From contig NZ_CP159253.1 in NCBI RefSeq assembly GCF_040438645.1, forward strand, positions 1,116,001 through 1,180,000: a stretch of DNA of 64,000 bases. The letters are read 5' to 3'. Both the position numbers and the translations under genes were made by a program. This DNA comes from Mesorhizobium sp. WSM2240 (GTDB lineage: Bacteria; Pseudomonadota; Alphaproteobacteria; Rhizobiales; Rhizobiaceae). Each line of letters starts with the position of its first letter. Position 1 is the first letter of the stretch. Of the stretch, positions 43,843-53,110 are shown in pieces. A model generated the notes under the pieces. That model did no database searches, had not been told where the DNA came from, and saw nothing but the letters and a program-made list of their open reading frames with translations.

Positions 43843-45793
43843 TCACTTCGGCCTCCTCGGCGGGCGGTGCCAAAGGAACGCCCGTGATGTACCCCAAGGC
43901 AGCGAGGATATAACGGGGCAGCTTCGCTCTTAGTGCGTCTTTGCGGGCGAGACTTTCGGCCTCAGCTGCCTTCTGACGACCTTCGGCCTGCTCTGGTGTC
44001 TCGCCCGCGACGGGGAGGGAAATCACTGGTCCGTAACGCTCGGCCAGCAGCGCGGAGAGTTTGTAGGCAACGGATGTTTTACCTCCGCGCGATTCGGCGA
44101 TTTCTTTGAAAATCGCGATTGCGCGCAACTCCTCGTCCGCGGGCAGTTCAGCAAAACCATTGGTGCTGCCTTTCAACGCCTCGTACACCTCGGCAGCGAG
44201 GCCCGACCGAATGAGCGCGTATTCAAACGTCCAGTGATCAGAAAGTTCGACGCGGACATTCTGACCGGCAAGCGCTTTACGATTGTTCATCCATTGGGTC
44301 CGACCAGCGGCATTCCCCGCGTAGTGCGATTCCCAATAGTGCTGATTGCGTTCTTTGGACTCGATGAAACCGTACGGATTTCCTTCGGCAATCTTCGCCC
44401 TCTCGGGCCAGAGGTCGAGATCACGCAGGCAGGCTATCCGGGTGCTCAGCCATTCGACGGGCTCTGCATCTTTGCCTCTGCGCTGGAATATGTTGGCAAA
44501 CGGCGCGAACGCGATGCTCCCGACATTTATGACGGACACCCCGAAATCCTCGAAGGATGCGCCCAGGAGATCAGCAAATGTGGATAGGAGAATATTCTCT
44601 CCGTCGCCTTCCACCAAGATGACGCCCTTTGCGAAGAAGAGATTCGATTTCGTCACGTCGAGAAATTTCTCAAGGTAGACGTAATTCTCTGGCGCGAGTT
44701 GGGTCTCTTCCTTACGCAGAGAGAAGGCCTTTCCCGCCGACATGATGATGATGCTTTCGAGGGGAGCTTTCGACGCGAGGTTTGGGCTGTGTGTCGTAAG
44801 GACGCTTTGAAGGGACGAATTTCGCCCGCCGAAGCCTTCGCGCAGCGCTTTCAGAAACTTCATCTGAAGCTGGGGATGCAAATGCGCTTCAGGTTCTTCG
44901 ACCAGGAGCAAGGGAAAGTCGTGCTGCTCCTGCTCTAACAGCAAGAGCTCCGTCGCTATAAATAGTAGGTTGCTGTAGCCGAGTCCTTGATAGCGCTCAT
45001 GTGCATCAATCAGCAGCTGAAGCCGTTCCAGAATGGCTTTGAACATTTGCCGCCGCTCGACGTCTGTAAGCAGCGCGAGGTCGGTCCCACCCATAATGCT
45101 GATCAATGGACTCAAGGGATTTGTCTTGAAATCCAGATCGCGAATCTGGGTTTGAACGCGATCTCGCGCGGAAGTGACGCCCTCATTTCCCATGATCGTC
45201 TGATTAGCCGTAACGATCGCAGAGAGCAGCTCGTCCACCACGTTCGCCTGCCCGAATTGCTCTGAGGCATCCAAAATTTGCGCAAGGCGAGAGCCGCGCC
45301 CGCCCATCAGTTCAGCTTCTGCATCACGCAGCGGCCGAAGGTAGGTTGTCGCGAGAAATTCGCGCGCTTCACGTTCGATACTCGGCCCGTCCGCATTCGG
45401 TCCTGAGCGGATCTCAGTGCGAATTTGCCGTGTCCCTCGAGCCAGCGGCGAAGTCTGCTCGGCCAAAAGATTTAAGTACAGAACCGACTTGCGACCTTGT
45501 GCGTCCGTCAGTTTTTCGTGGGTGAGGTGCTCGACGAATGCAGCAGCCTGACGGCTGTTGATGTCCTCAAATTTCAGCTGAATAGAGAAGGATGTAGCGC
45601 CCTTCCGGAAATCGCGGTCCTGAATGCGTACCCACTCGCCGGAATTGACCGATAGTGCATACCGCAGCGCGTCGATGAGCGCTGTCTTTCCACTGTTGTT
45701 CTCGCCAACGATAATGTTGATTCCAGAGTTCAGGCGAACCTTGAAATCCGCAAACAGCCGGAAATTCCGAATCGTGATCTCAGACAAAAACAT
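43826..45793 (-). CDS. gajA: OLD-family ATPase-TOPRIM nuclease, Gabija GajA-like
   Basis: 655 residues. ABC-type ATPase domain: Walker A GENNSGKTAL (about 30-38), Walker B LLLVEEPEAHLHPQ (about 295-308) and H-loop TTHSP (about 334). C-terminal TOPRIM domain: LVEGDGE with the metal-binding Glu (about 394-400) and RDLDLW (about 457-462). It is a class 2 OLD nuclease paired with a helicase. The ATG at 45793 follows GGGGGAAG; a TTG-led extension to 45805 is less likely. It lies 250 bases downstream of the three-gene operon, same strand. Confidence 0.84.
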   Translation of the reverse strand: MFLSEITIRNFRLFADFKVRLNSGINIIVGENNSGKTALIDALRYALSVNSGEWVRIQDRDFRKGATSFSIQLKFEDINSRQAAAFVEHLTHEKLTDAQGRKSVLYLNLLAEQTSPLARGTRQIRTEIRSGPNADGPSIEREAREFLATTYLRPLRDAEAELMGGRGSRLAQILDASEQFGQANVVDELLSAIVTANQTIMGNEGVTSARDRVQTQIRDLDFKTNPLSPLISIMGGTDLALLTDVERRQMFKAILERLQLLIDAHERYQGLGYSNLLFIATELLLLEQEQHDFPLLLVEEPEAHLHPQLQMKFLKALREGFGGRNSSLQSVLTTHSPNLASKAPLESIIIMSAGKAFSLRKEETQLAPENYVYLEKFLDVTKSNLFFAKGVILVEGDGENILLSTFADLLGASFEDFGVSVINVGSIAFAPFANIFQRRGKDAEPVEWLSTRIACLRDLDLWPERAKIAEGNPYGFIESKERNQHYWESHYAGNAAGRTQWMNNRKALAGQNVRVELSDHWTFEYALIRSGLAAEVYEALKGSTNGFAELPADEELRAIAIFKEIAESRGGKTSVAYKLSALLAERYGPVISLPVAGETPEQAEGRQKAAEAESLARKDALRAKLPRYILAALGYITGVPLAPPAEEAEVNAAAA

Positions 45794-45805
45794 ATCTTCC
45801 CCCAA

Positions 45806-46041
45806 CGCCAGAATAGTCGCCGCGCGTGCGTCCGGCTACCGAATTTCGCGAACCAGACTGAGTATGCGTCGTTTGAAATGCTACACTTCGCCCCAATGAA
45901 CGTTGTTCCCTGCACTGGCCGCGGTTAAGCTAATCCGATCCGCGGACGAGGAAGCAGGCGATGAAGTGCTGTTTCCTTGTGTATCCATTATGGGGACGAC
46001 GGCACAGCCAACAATGCTCTGCAGCCGCATTTCTCGAAGAG
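45806..46041. other. Spacer between the UDG-like gene and gajA-like gene
   Basis: About 235 bases with no gene. It should hold a promoter for the leftward OLD/helicase pair, so the pair may be a separate transcription unit from the three genes before it. Confidence 0.5.
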
Positions 46042-46494
46042 CTAGGCGATCTCAGTCATGGCAACGGCCAGCGAAAGCTCGCGAGCGTAGGCATCACGTC
46101 GGCTTGCTGGTTGACGCAACGCGTAGGATGGATGCTGGAAAAAGTATATCGGTGTCCGGGTCGGACGTTCAGCCTGCAGCACTTCAAACGCCCGCTTGGC
46201 CTCGCCGCCGAACACCACAACGGCTGCCAAGGAACTGTTCTGCCAAAGACGATGCTTGCGCAACCACGGCAGAAGCTCGGCCCACGTAGGGTTCCGCTCG
46301 TCGCCGTCGGGTCCTTCCACAGGACCAGGAATAATATTGTCCCGCGTGATTGAGATACGGTTTAAGGGCAGATCAGCAAGGAGGGAAGTGAGAAAGCGGC
46401 CCGACCGCGAGGTTGGTGCGAGTGGCGCGTGAAGTCCGCCTTTGGCGTTTTTCTTAGCACACAGGCCCAGGAACAGGATTGTCTTATCTGTCAT
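46042..46494 (-). CDS. Uracil-DNA-glycosylase-fold protein
   Basis: 150 residues. The pattern fits the UDG superfamily: ILFLGLCAKKNA at the place of motif 1, TSRSGRFLTSLL, NIIPGP at the usual Asn position, VVVFGGEAKRAFEVL and FQHPSYALR, the C-terminal HPS-x-LR motif. The acidic residue that activates water in motif 1 (as in GQDPYH or GEAPG) is not present, so it may bind modified bases without hydrolysing them, or use another mechanism. It is the third gene of a tight operon; its ATG overlaps the radical SAM stop as ATGA. The assignment rests on motif order only. Confidence 0.6.
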   Translation of the reverse strand: MTDKTILFLGLCAKKNAKGGLHAPLAPTSRSGRFLTSLLADLPLNRISITRDNIIPGPVEGPDGDERNPTWAELLPWLRKHRLWQNSSLAAVVVFGGEAKRAFEVLQAERPTRTPIYFFQHPSYALRQPASRRDAYARELSLAVAMTEIA

Positions 46495-47900
46495 CTTGCA
46501 TGCTGTAACGCCATAATGGTGTATAAATTCTTTCTAACCTGGTCCACGGGAACCTCTCCGAACTGCAGACCGGTCGAAAAGTTGAACTCGTCGCGGCCGA
46601 CCGAAGCCCCGGTCTCAACGGAGGCAGGTGAACCATACCAAAGCATTTCGGAAGCCGAATAGCCGGATCGAAGGAGCCGGTTCCAGTCCGGTGTCCCAGG
46701 GTAGGGCCGGTACTCGAACGCGCTGCATCGGAATCTGCCCGGCATTCCCGCGGTTAGATTCCAGAGATTCTCGATCAGCCGCAGCGTCGCTTGATGCTCT
46801 GCGTGGGTTTCGGTGGGCAGCCCCAGCATGAAATAGCCTTTGACCGAGATGCCGGCCCTGCATAGCCGGGTTACAACGCGCATCACTTGCGCAACAGTGA
46901 TTTTCTTGTCGATGTGACTAAGCAGGCGGTCGCTTCCAGTTTCAATGCCGAGAGCAACTTCACGACACCCCGAATCGACCATGAGATCGATGATCGACTC
47001 CGGCACCTTGTCGAGAATATTGATGCGACCGGTGGCGTCCCACCTCAAACCCAGAGAAGCGTTGGAAAATGCACGAAGCGTGTTTGTGATCACCTTGGGA
47101 CTGGCGAGGAATAGGTCATCAACAAAGCGGATTCGGGTCACGCCATAGCGGTCTCTCAGCTCTGTCATTTCGGCGATGATGTTGTCTGCCGTGCGAATTC
47201 GGATGCTGACGTCGGGATTGCCGCTGATCGCCGCCCCGCAAAAGGAACAATCAAACGGACAGCCGCGGGACGCAACCATGGCGGACTCCACCTGATCCTC
47301 ATCGATATACGGATCTTGCGGAAGGAACGAACGGTCCAGCAACGGAAGCGCATCAATGTCCGGCGCCAGCAATGCCCTCTCGCCTTGCAGCCGGGGAACC
47401 ATCGCTTTATCGCCATCGCGCCATCCGACCAGGGGCATGTCTTCGCGAGCGCAGATATCGCCAAGCAACAGCGGGATGCGTGTCTCCGCCTCGCCGACGA
47501 CCAGAGCATCAATGCGAGGAAGGATCGGGTCCGCAAGAATTTCCGCCGGCATAGCCTTCGCCTGATGTCCGCCTAGCATGACGTGTATCGACGGATCCGC
47601 TTTGGCGAGTACCGCTTGGCTATAGCGATATGTTGGGGCGAGAAGGTTCAAACCGACCCAGCGAGGGGCAGCTTCGTTGATAATCCTAGCTGTCTCGTCG
47701 ATTCCGACGCCAAGCGCTTCGCTGTCGAGCAAGCCGACCGCGAATCCTGCTGCTGTGGCTACCGTCGCTATGTAGCCGAGACCGAGGGTCGGCAACGTGA
47801 AGTCGTTGACACGGCGCTCGTGCCCATAGTCTTTCAGCGGAGAGTTTACGAGCAGAAGATCAAGTGTGTTGGCCGCGCCTAGAATCCGGGAATCCTTCAT
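46491..47900 (-). CDS. B12-binding-domain radical SAM protein
   Basis: 469 residues. N-terminal cobalamin-binding-type Rossmann domain (TLPTLGLGYIATVATAAG, VMLGGHQAKAMPAEIL, DALVVGEAETRIPLLL; about 1-170). Then a radical SAM barrel with the 4Fe-4S motif C214-x3-C218-x2-C221 (SRGCPFDCSFCG), RIRFVDDLFLA, VALGIETGSDRLL and GYFMLGLPTET. Members methylate or rearrange unreactive carbons using SAM and often B12. The gene overlaps the kinase-like gene in front (ATGA) and the UDG-like gene behind (ATGA). Neighbours suggest a nucleotide or nucleobase substrate; this is inference. Confidence 0.82.
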   Translation of the reverse strand: MKDSRILGAANTLDLLLVNSPLKDYGHERRVNDFTLPTLGLGYIATVATAAGFAVGLLDSEALGVGIDETARIINEAAPRWVGLNLLAPTYRYSQAVLAKADPSIHVMLGGHQAKAMPAEILADPILPRIDALVVGEAETRIPLLLGDICAREDMPLVGWRDGDKAMVPRLQGERALLAPDIDALPLLDRSFLPQDPYIDEDQVESAMVASRGCPFDCSFCGAAISGNPDVSIRIRTADNIIAEMTELRDRYGVTRIRFVDDLFLASPKVITNTLRAFSNASLGLRWDATGRINILDKVPESIIDLMVDSGCREVALGIETGSDRLLSHIDKKITVAQVMRVVTRLCRAGISVKGYFMLGLPTETHAEHQATLRLIENLWNLTAGMPGRFRCSAFEYRPYPGTPDWNRLLRSGYSASEMLWYGSPASVETGASVGRDEFNFSTGLQFGEVPVDQVRKNLYTIMALQHAR

Positions 47901-48487
47901 GATGCAATGTCCAGGCGTCCAATGATGTCAGCAACCTTCATTGCAGTCGCTGCCGCGTCCTCATTGGCGTTAACTGAGATGACCGGATGACCTCGCGCCC
48001 GCAGGAACGCAATTCCTTCACCGTAAAGGGCAATTTCGTCCTCAAGCCCCAGACTTCGCTTGAAAAAGTCAGATTGGTTTGATTGCCGGGTCTCCCGTCT
48101 ACCGGCAATAACCTGAGCCCGCGCCTCAAGGGCGACAGTGACAACGCCAGCGAGGAGCGGCGCGTTGATCTGATAAATGTACTCCCGGTCGATCCCCGAG
48201 AAAGTCTGGTAGACGAGGCTGGATAGCACGTACCTATCAACCAGCAGGTTGCCGGTTGTCCTCTCAAGCAGCAACGCCCTCGCCGCTGCCAATGCCAGAC
48301 AAAGCGCAATCCCGGGTTTTTCGCTTCGGGCAAGCTCGCGGATCAGTGGCTGGAGGCTGGTCGTCTCGACGTTGCTAGTCGCTTGGAAGGGCGGAGCTCT
48401 CTTCGCCAGCGACGGCATCAGTCGCCGTAGCAACTCCGACTTGCCGATTCCGCTGGGGCCTTCGATGGCAATGATCAGGCGGCTCAT
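47897..48487 (-). CDS. Thymidylate-kinase-like P-loop protein
   Basis: 196 residues from MSRLIIAIEGPSGIGKSELL. It has a Walker A EGPSGIGKS (9-17) and the DRY motif of dTMP kinases in LLVDRYVLSSLVYQ (D84-R85-Y86), with a LID-like arginine region (RQSNQSDFFKRS) near 145. The core housekeeping motif DG/D-x-GK (EGxDGxGK) is changed to EGPSGIGK, so substrate preference may differ. The start at 48487 has CGAGG upstream; a longer frame to 48526 lacks one. It leads the three-gene operon and probably phosphorylates a (modified) nucleotide. Confidence 0.72.
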   Translation of the reverse strand: MSRLIIAIEGPSGIGKSELLRRLMPSLAKRAPPFQATSNVETTSLQPLIRELARSEKPGIALCLALAAARALLLERTTGNLLVDRYVLSSLVYQTFSGIDREYIYQINAPLLAGVVTVALEARAQVIAGRRETRQSNQSDFFKRSLGLEDEIALYGEGIAFLRARGHPVISVNANEDAAATAMKVADIIGRLDIAS

Positions 48488-48662
48488 CGGCCTCGTTAGC
48501 CAGAGAAACAAAGCATTTCGAATCAAGTTCGACGTGGAGATAAGCGCCTCGGCTACTGTGGAGTCAAGTATACCGAGGAGTGAATATCAGTCTTTGAGGA
48601 AGGGCCGAATTATGCAGTTGATATGTTGACAAGCCTGTTGACGGCCCACGTGGGATACACGA

Positions 48663-49316
48663 TTGCTGGTAGCGATCTGGACCCGCAACCCGACGGAACC
48701 CACCGCAGTGCAACTTAGGCTTCCCGTCGCGGCGATCATTTTCGTGGGAAGCTACCTGCCGCTTAGCCTGATATTGTTGGCTCAGGACTATAATTTTACG
48801 ATGCTTAGCAGGCCGATATGTTGGGGGTGGATCCGAGGGGCACCTGACTGCGTGCTCCCATTTCAGAACCCCGGGTACTCGATCAGTATCTTTGCCGGCT
48901 GCCTGCTGTGCTTCCTAACCACACTACTCGCTCTTTGGCTATTGCCAGCCAAGCGCACCATAACGATAGTCGAGGCAGAGTACATCGCGGTCGATTTGAT
49001 GAATTACACATTGCCATATGTTGTTTCTTTCATGAGTATAGACTATCGCGATAATGGAAAATTTCTTGGCCTGCTTATATTTTTAGCATGGATGTTCTGG
49101 CTTACTTATCGATCTGGTCAGATCATTCTAAACCCATTGCTAATCGCGTTTGGCTGGCGTCTTTACAACGTGAGATATCGCCATGCCGGGTCGGATAACG
49201 TCCATATTAAGCACGCCCTGGCAAAGGGCATCTTGACAGCGGAGCGCCCGGAAAAATTCGCTGAAATGCAGGACGTGTTCATCATCAAGCCGAAACAGAC
49301 CGAGAGCCTTCCGTGA
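48663..49316 (+). CDS. kwaA: KwaA-like membrane protein (Kiwa defence system)
   Basis: About 217 residues with four hydrophobic segments: AAIIFVGSYLPLSLILL, SISIFAGCLLCFLTTLLAL, MNYTLPYVVSFMSI and FLGLLIFLAWMFWLTY. It is followed by a basic cytoplasmic tail. It precedes and overlaps a DUF4868 gene by 4 bases; a membrane protein plus a DUF4868 protein is the Kiwa arrangement, where KwaA senses phage at the membrane and KwaB binds DNA. The start is uncertain: TTG at 48663 or GTG at 48708. Identity depends mainly on the neighbour. Confidence 0.72.
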   Translation: MLVAIWTRNPTEPTAVQLRLPVAAIIFVGSYLPLSLILLAQDYNFTMLSRPICWGWIRGAPDCVLPFQNPGYSISIFAGCLLCFLTTLLALWLLPAKRTITIVEAEYIAVDLMNYTLPYVVSFMSIDYRDNGKFLGLLIFLAWMFWLTYRSGQIILNPLLIAFGWRLYNVRYRHAGSDNVHIKHALAKGILTAERPEKFAEMQDVFIIKPKQTESLP

Positions 49317-50233
49317 CAGCACTCAACGACTTGCGGGATTTCGATGTTGACGCAGCAGAGGTTACGCTTTGGACGTTTAAAACGTCGAGGGCAGGTGGCA
49401 CATTGGGCTTCAAGGGCAGGTGGGTCGAAACATCCGAGGCATTGGATAACGCGCTGCGCGAAGCCGTGAAAGCCGAACGGGCACACATTGAGGAGATGAT
49501 TGAGTATGGCCTGCTCGCTCAGAACAACGAGGCAAGCGCCCTCAGGCTCGACGCGGATGAAACGCATGCCTCATGGATTGTTGATGTCGCGGAGGACGAC
49601 TCAGCTCAGAACCGGGTCCGGAACCTGAAAGATCTTCGAAACTCGGGATTCTATGCGATTAAGCTCGTGCAAGGCGAAACAGTGCTATACGGCGTGAAGA
49701 AAACAGACGCGTCATGGCACACCCGGAGAGTCCAGAATGCGGTTTCCGCCATATTTGTGGAAGACGTAATGGGGATTGAAGAATCGCCGAGCTTTGACAT
49801 CGCCAAAAGCGTCGATTTCTTCATAGTTGGTGACTCCCTCCTTGTTGCGGACAAAGGCAGGTTCGAATCCATCATGCAATACAAAGCGGCTCACCGAGAG
49901 GATTTCGCTGCTTTGACGGCCGAGCCTGCTTTCCTTGCCATTTTGGCGGACGTGGGGCCGATCGTAGCCTTCGTTGGAGACAATAAAATCCATCTTCGGC
50001 GAGCCTCGGCGATCCGTCAGAAGGCCTATTATTCCGACGCGGCCTTCATGAACAACCTCCGCGCGCGGCGTGATGAAATGGGCTTCAATTTTGAATTCGA
50101 CGCGGTTGGTCGGATAATTGCTACAGCCGAGCATTGCCGAGAAATCTTTCAGGCCCTCTTAGATCATAGGCTTTTGTCAAGGCTTTCGGAAAACATTTAC
50201 GACGTTCAGGACGCTGTCTCGATTGCGGTCTGA
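49313..50233 (+). CDS. kwaB: KwaB-like DUF4868 protein (Kiwa defence system)
   Basis: 306 residues of the DUF4868 family: SVDFFIVGDSLLVADKGRFESIMQYK in the middle, then AFLAILADVGPIVAFVGDNKIHLRRASAIRQKAYYSD and a C-terminal FNFEFDAVGRIIATAEHCREIFQALLDHRLLS. Length and order agree with KwaB, the cytoplasmic partner in Kiwa, which acts with KwaA against phage DNA replication. The GTG start overlaps the kwaA stop. Both genes are visibly less GC-rich than the neighbouring traG. Confidence 0.8.
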   Translation: MTALNDLRDFDVDAAEVTLWTFKTSRAGGTLGFKGRWVETSEALDNALREAVKAERAHIEEMIEYGLLAQNNEASALRLDADETHASWIVDVAEDDSAQNRVRNLKDLRNSGFYAIKLVQGETVLYGVKKTDASWHTRRVQNAVSAIFVEDVMGIEESPSFDIAKSVDFFIVGDSLLVADKGRFESIMQYKAAHREDFAALTAEPAFLAILADVGPIVAFVGDNKIHLRRASAIRQKAYYSDAAFMNNLRARRDEMGFNFEFDAVGRIIATAEHCREIFQALLDHRLLSRLSENIYDVQDAVSIAV

Positions 50234-50551
50234 AACTATCATTGCATCTGTGAGAGCCGGCGCTCGATAGTGAATCTTCGTGCGGCCCGCCAGCAACACC
50301 GCGGCGCGCCCTTGAATCCGCTAAGTCTGCCAGCGCATTGCCAATCCGCGGACGTATCATCTCCAAGGCCGGATGTTTCAGTGGCCTAACCGAGGACGTG
50401 GCACTGCCCCCATCGTCTTTGAAATCGCGCCTGTGGCGGTTTCAAATTCTCAGCACTGCCTATCGTATCAAGTAGTACGTATGGGCCGTTCGAAATTTGC
50501 ATCGCCCGGCGAGATGTTTGTTCCACCTGTCCAGAACAGAGGAGCAACCCA
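50234..50551. other. Control region upstream of traG
   Basis: About 320 bases without a gene. It should contain the promoter of traG and perhaps of the trb operon. I saw no tra-box-like dyad in it. Confidence 0.5.
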
Positions 50552-52582
50552 ATGACACCCACGAAGCTGCTTATTGGGCAGATCGCCGTTGTGTTCGCAA
50601 TCGTCATTCTCGGCGTGTGGGCGGCGACACAATGGTGCGCCCATAGGCTCGGCCATCAGCCGGCACTCGGCGGGCCATGGTTTGAGGCGGCCGGCTGGCC
50701 AATCTATGGGCCTTGGAAACTCTTCGAATGGTGGTTCCAGTTCGATGCTTATGCACCAGAGGTTTTCGACAAGGCCGGCATGCTGGCGGCGGCCAGTGGC
50801 TTGATGGGATGTGCCGCCGCGATTGCTGGCTCGCTGTGGCGGGCACGGCAGCGTGGCCTGGTCACCACCTACGGCTCCTCGCGATGGGCTGCGAAGAGCG
50901 AGATTGAGAAGGCCGGACTGTTTCAGCCGGCAGGCGTTTTCCTCGGCAGGCTGAACAATCGCTATCTGCGCCATGACGGGCCCGAGCATGTCATAGCCTT
51001 CGCGCCGACACGTTCGGGCAAGGGCGTCGGCCTGGTCGTTCCTACACTTTTGTCCTGGCCCGGCTCGGCAGTCATCCACGACATCAAGGGCGAGAACTGG
51101 CAGCTGACCGCCGGATGGCGCTCGAAGTTCTCGTACAGCCTCCTGTTCAATCCGACCGATCCGAGATCTGCGCGCTACAACCCATTGCTGGAAGTACGCA
51201 AAGGCCCAGACGAGGTACGCGACGTCCAGAACATAGCTGACATCCTGGTCGATCCCGAAGGCGCGCTGGAGCGGCGGAACCATTGGGAGAAGACCAGTCA
51301 TTCACTCTTGGTCGGCGCCATCTTGCACGTGCTCTACGCGGAAGAGGAAAAGACACTTGCTCGCGTCGCCACTTTCCTGTCGGACCCTCAGCGCTCGTTT
51401 GCCGCGACGCTGCAGCGGATGATGACCACCAATCATCTCGGCATTGCGGATAAGCCTCAAGTGCATCCGGTCGTTGCCTCTGCAGCGCGCGAAGTGCTCA
51501 ACAAGTCAGAGAACGAGCGTTCAGGCGTTCTCTCGACCGCCATGTCGTTTCTCGGGCTCTATCGTGACCCAACAGTCGCGGCGGCAACATCGGCCTGCGA
51601 CTGGCGCATTGCTGACCTCGTGGATGCGAAGCGACCGATCTCGCTCTATCTGGTAGTGCCGCCATCCGACATCTCGCGTACCAAGCCTCTGGTGCGACTG
51701 GTGCTTAATCAGATCGGCCGGCGGCTCACCGAACGGCTGGAGGGTGACCCAAAGAAGAGCCGCAAGCACCAATTGCTCATGATGCTGGACGAATTTCCGG
51801 CGCTCGGCCGGCTCGATTTCTTCGAGACGGCGCTCGCCTTCATGGCGGGTTACGGCATCCGAGCCTATCTGATCGCGCAATCCTTGAACCAGATCTCCAA
51901 GGCCTATGGCGAGAACAACGCCATCCTCGACAACTGCCATGTCAGGATCGCTTTTTCTTCCAATGACGAGCGCACGGCCAAGCGCATCTCCGACGCGCTC
52001 GGCATGGCGACGGAGCTGCGTGCCATGCGCAACTATGCCGGCCACCGCCTCGCGCCCTGGCTCTCCCACGTCATGGTCAGTCGCCAAGAGACCGCCCGCC
52101 CGCTGCTGACGCCCGGCGAGGTGATGCAATTGCCGCCGGCTGACGAATTGGTGCTGGTCTCTGGGCTTGCGCCAGTCCGGGCAAAGAAGCTGCGCTACTA
52201 CGAGGACAGCAACTTCACCGAGCGGGTGTTGCCTGTGCCAGACCTCGCAGACGGTCCTTATGCGGACCGACCGGCGCCACGGGCCGACGAATGGAGCGGG
52301 CGGGTACGCGGCGTGGACCGTCGGCTTCTCACAGGCGAAGAGCGTTCGGGCGCAATTTCCGAAGATGAAGGCGGCGTGCAGCAGCAGCGTCATCCCGGCC
52401 TGCCCGAGGAAGATGCCGTCGCCAAACAAAAACCTGGGCAGGATGACCTGTTCGGACCGCCCGATGACGAAGGCGATATGGCGGCCGAGAAGAAGGTCAT
52501 CGACCGGATTTCCAATGTCGCGCGGGCGTACGGCATCAATGAAGGCGGGGGCGAAGACAAGGACATCCTGCCCGGCTTCTGA
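50552..52582 (+). CDS. traG: TraG, type IV coupling protein (VirD4 family)
   Basis: 676 residues. Two N-terminal membrane helices (about 8-28 and 76-95), Walker A APTRSGKGVG (151-160) and Walker B LLMMLDEFPALGRLDF. The typical IYLVVPPSDISRTKPLVRLVL-like segment is present (SLYLVVPPSDISR). It docks the RlxS-bound DNA strand to the Trb channel and provides energy. The C-terminal 80 residues are acidic and variable. ATG with GAGGAGC site. It starts the transfer block that continues through trbI. Confidence 0.92.
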   Translation: MTPTKLLIGQIAVVFAIVILGVWAATQWCAHRLGHQPALGGPWFEAAGWPIYGPWKLFEWWFQFDAYAPEVFDKAGMLAAASGLMGCAAAIAGSLWRARQRGLVTTYGSSRWAAKSEIEKAGLFQPAGVFLGRLNNRYLRHDGPEHVIAFAPTRSGKGVGLVVPTLLSWPGSAVIHDIKGENWQLTAGWRSKFSYSLLFNPTDPRSARYNPLLEVRKGPDEVRDVQNIADILVDPEGALERRNHWEKTSHSLLVGAILHVLYAEEEKTLARVATFLSDPQRSFAATLQRMMTTNHLGIADKPQVHPVVASAAREVLNKSENERSGVLSTAMSFLGLYRDPTVAAATSACDWRIADLVDAKRPISLYLVVPPSDISRTKPLVRLVLNQIGRRLTERLEGDPKKSRKHQLLMMLDEFPALGRLDFFETALAFMAGYGIRAYLIAQSLNQISKAYGENNAILDNCHVRIAFSSNDERTAKRISDALGMATELRAMRNYAGHRLAPWLSHVMVSRQETARPLLTPGEVMQLPPADELVLVSGLAPVRAKKLRYYEDSNFTERVLPVPDLADGPYADRPAPRADEWSGRVRGVDRRLLTGEERSGAISEDEGGVQQQRHPGLPEEDAVAKQKPGQDDLFGPPDDEGDMAAEKKVIDRISNVARAYGINEGGGEDKDILPGF

Positions 52583-52687
52583 CCCTCCAGTGCCGGGCGC
52601 ATCTCAGCGTAAATAAGGGGCGTAAGCAATTTCGGGCTTCTGAACGATGCTTGTTCGGAGCGGGCGCAGCAGCGCCGGCCAACCGGA

Positions 52688-53110
52688 ATGAGCAGCATGA
52701 AACCCGCACGCATCCGCCATCAGTTTCTGCTGGATTCAGAGCTGAGCGAAAAGCTCGCTCAGCTCAGCCGCAATCCTTCAACCACCAAATCGGAGGTCGT
52801 GGCGAAGGCGGTCCAAGTCTTCATCGATCAGCGCGGGGAGAACGAGCTCGACCGGCGCTACGGCAAGAGGCTCGACCGTCTTTCCCGTGACCTCGACAAC
52901 GTCAGGCGCGATGCCGAAATGATCCTGGAGAGCCTGGCGCTCTTCATCCGCTTTTCCATCACGTTGCACGCTCACACGCCGGCGCCTGACAAGGCAACCC
53001 AGGCGATCGCGCAGGAGCGCTTCCAAAAATTCGTCGAGCAAGTCGGCCGCCAGATCGCGTCCGGCAAGCGCTCCCTGCGCAACGAAAACAGTGGGGGAGG
53101 GGGCGAATGA
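52688..53110 (+). CDS. CopG-type ribbon-helix-helix protein upstream of trbB
   Basis: 140 residues; the N-terminal 50 (ARIRHQFLLDSELSEKLAQL then STTKSEVVAKAVQVFI) are a ribbon-helix-helix DNA-binding fold, the rest a helix-rich tail. Proteins of this type are found between traG and trbB on many alphaproteobacterial ICEs; local regulation of transfer genes is likely but not proven. Starts at 52688 or 52697 are both possible. It overlaps trbB by 4 bases. Confidence 0.78.
   Translation: MSSMKPARIRHQFLLDSELSEKLAQLSRNPSTTKSEVVAKAVQVFIDQRGENELDRRYGKRLDRLSRDLDNVRRDAEMILESLALFIRFSITLHAHTPAPDKATQAIAQERFQKFVEQVGRQIASGKRSLRNENSGGGGE

Noticed and set aside
46491..47900. Radical SAM protein considered as a prokaryotic viperin beside a nucleotide kinase
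   Set aside because: It is longer than viperins and has an N-terminal cobalamin-type domain that viperins lack.
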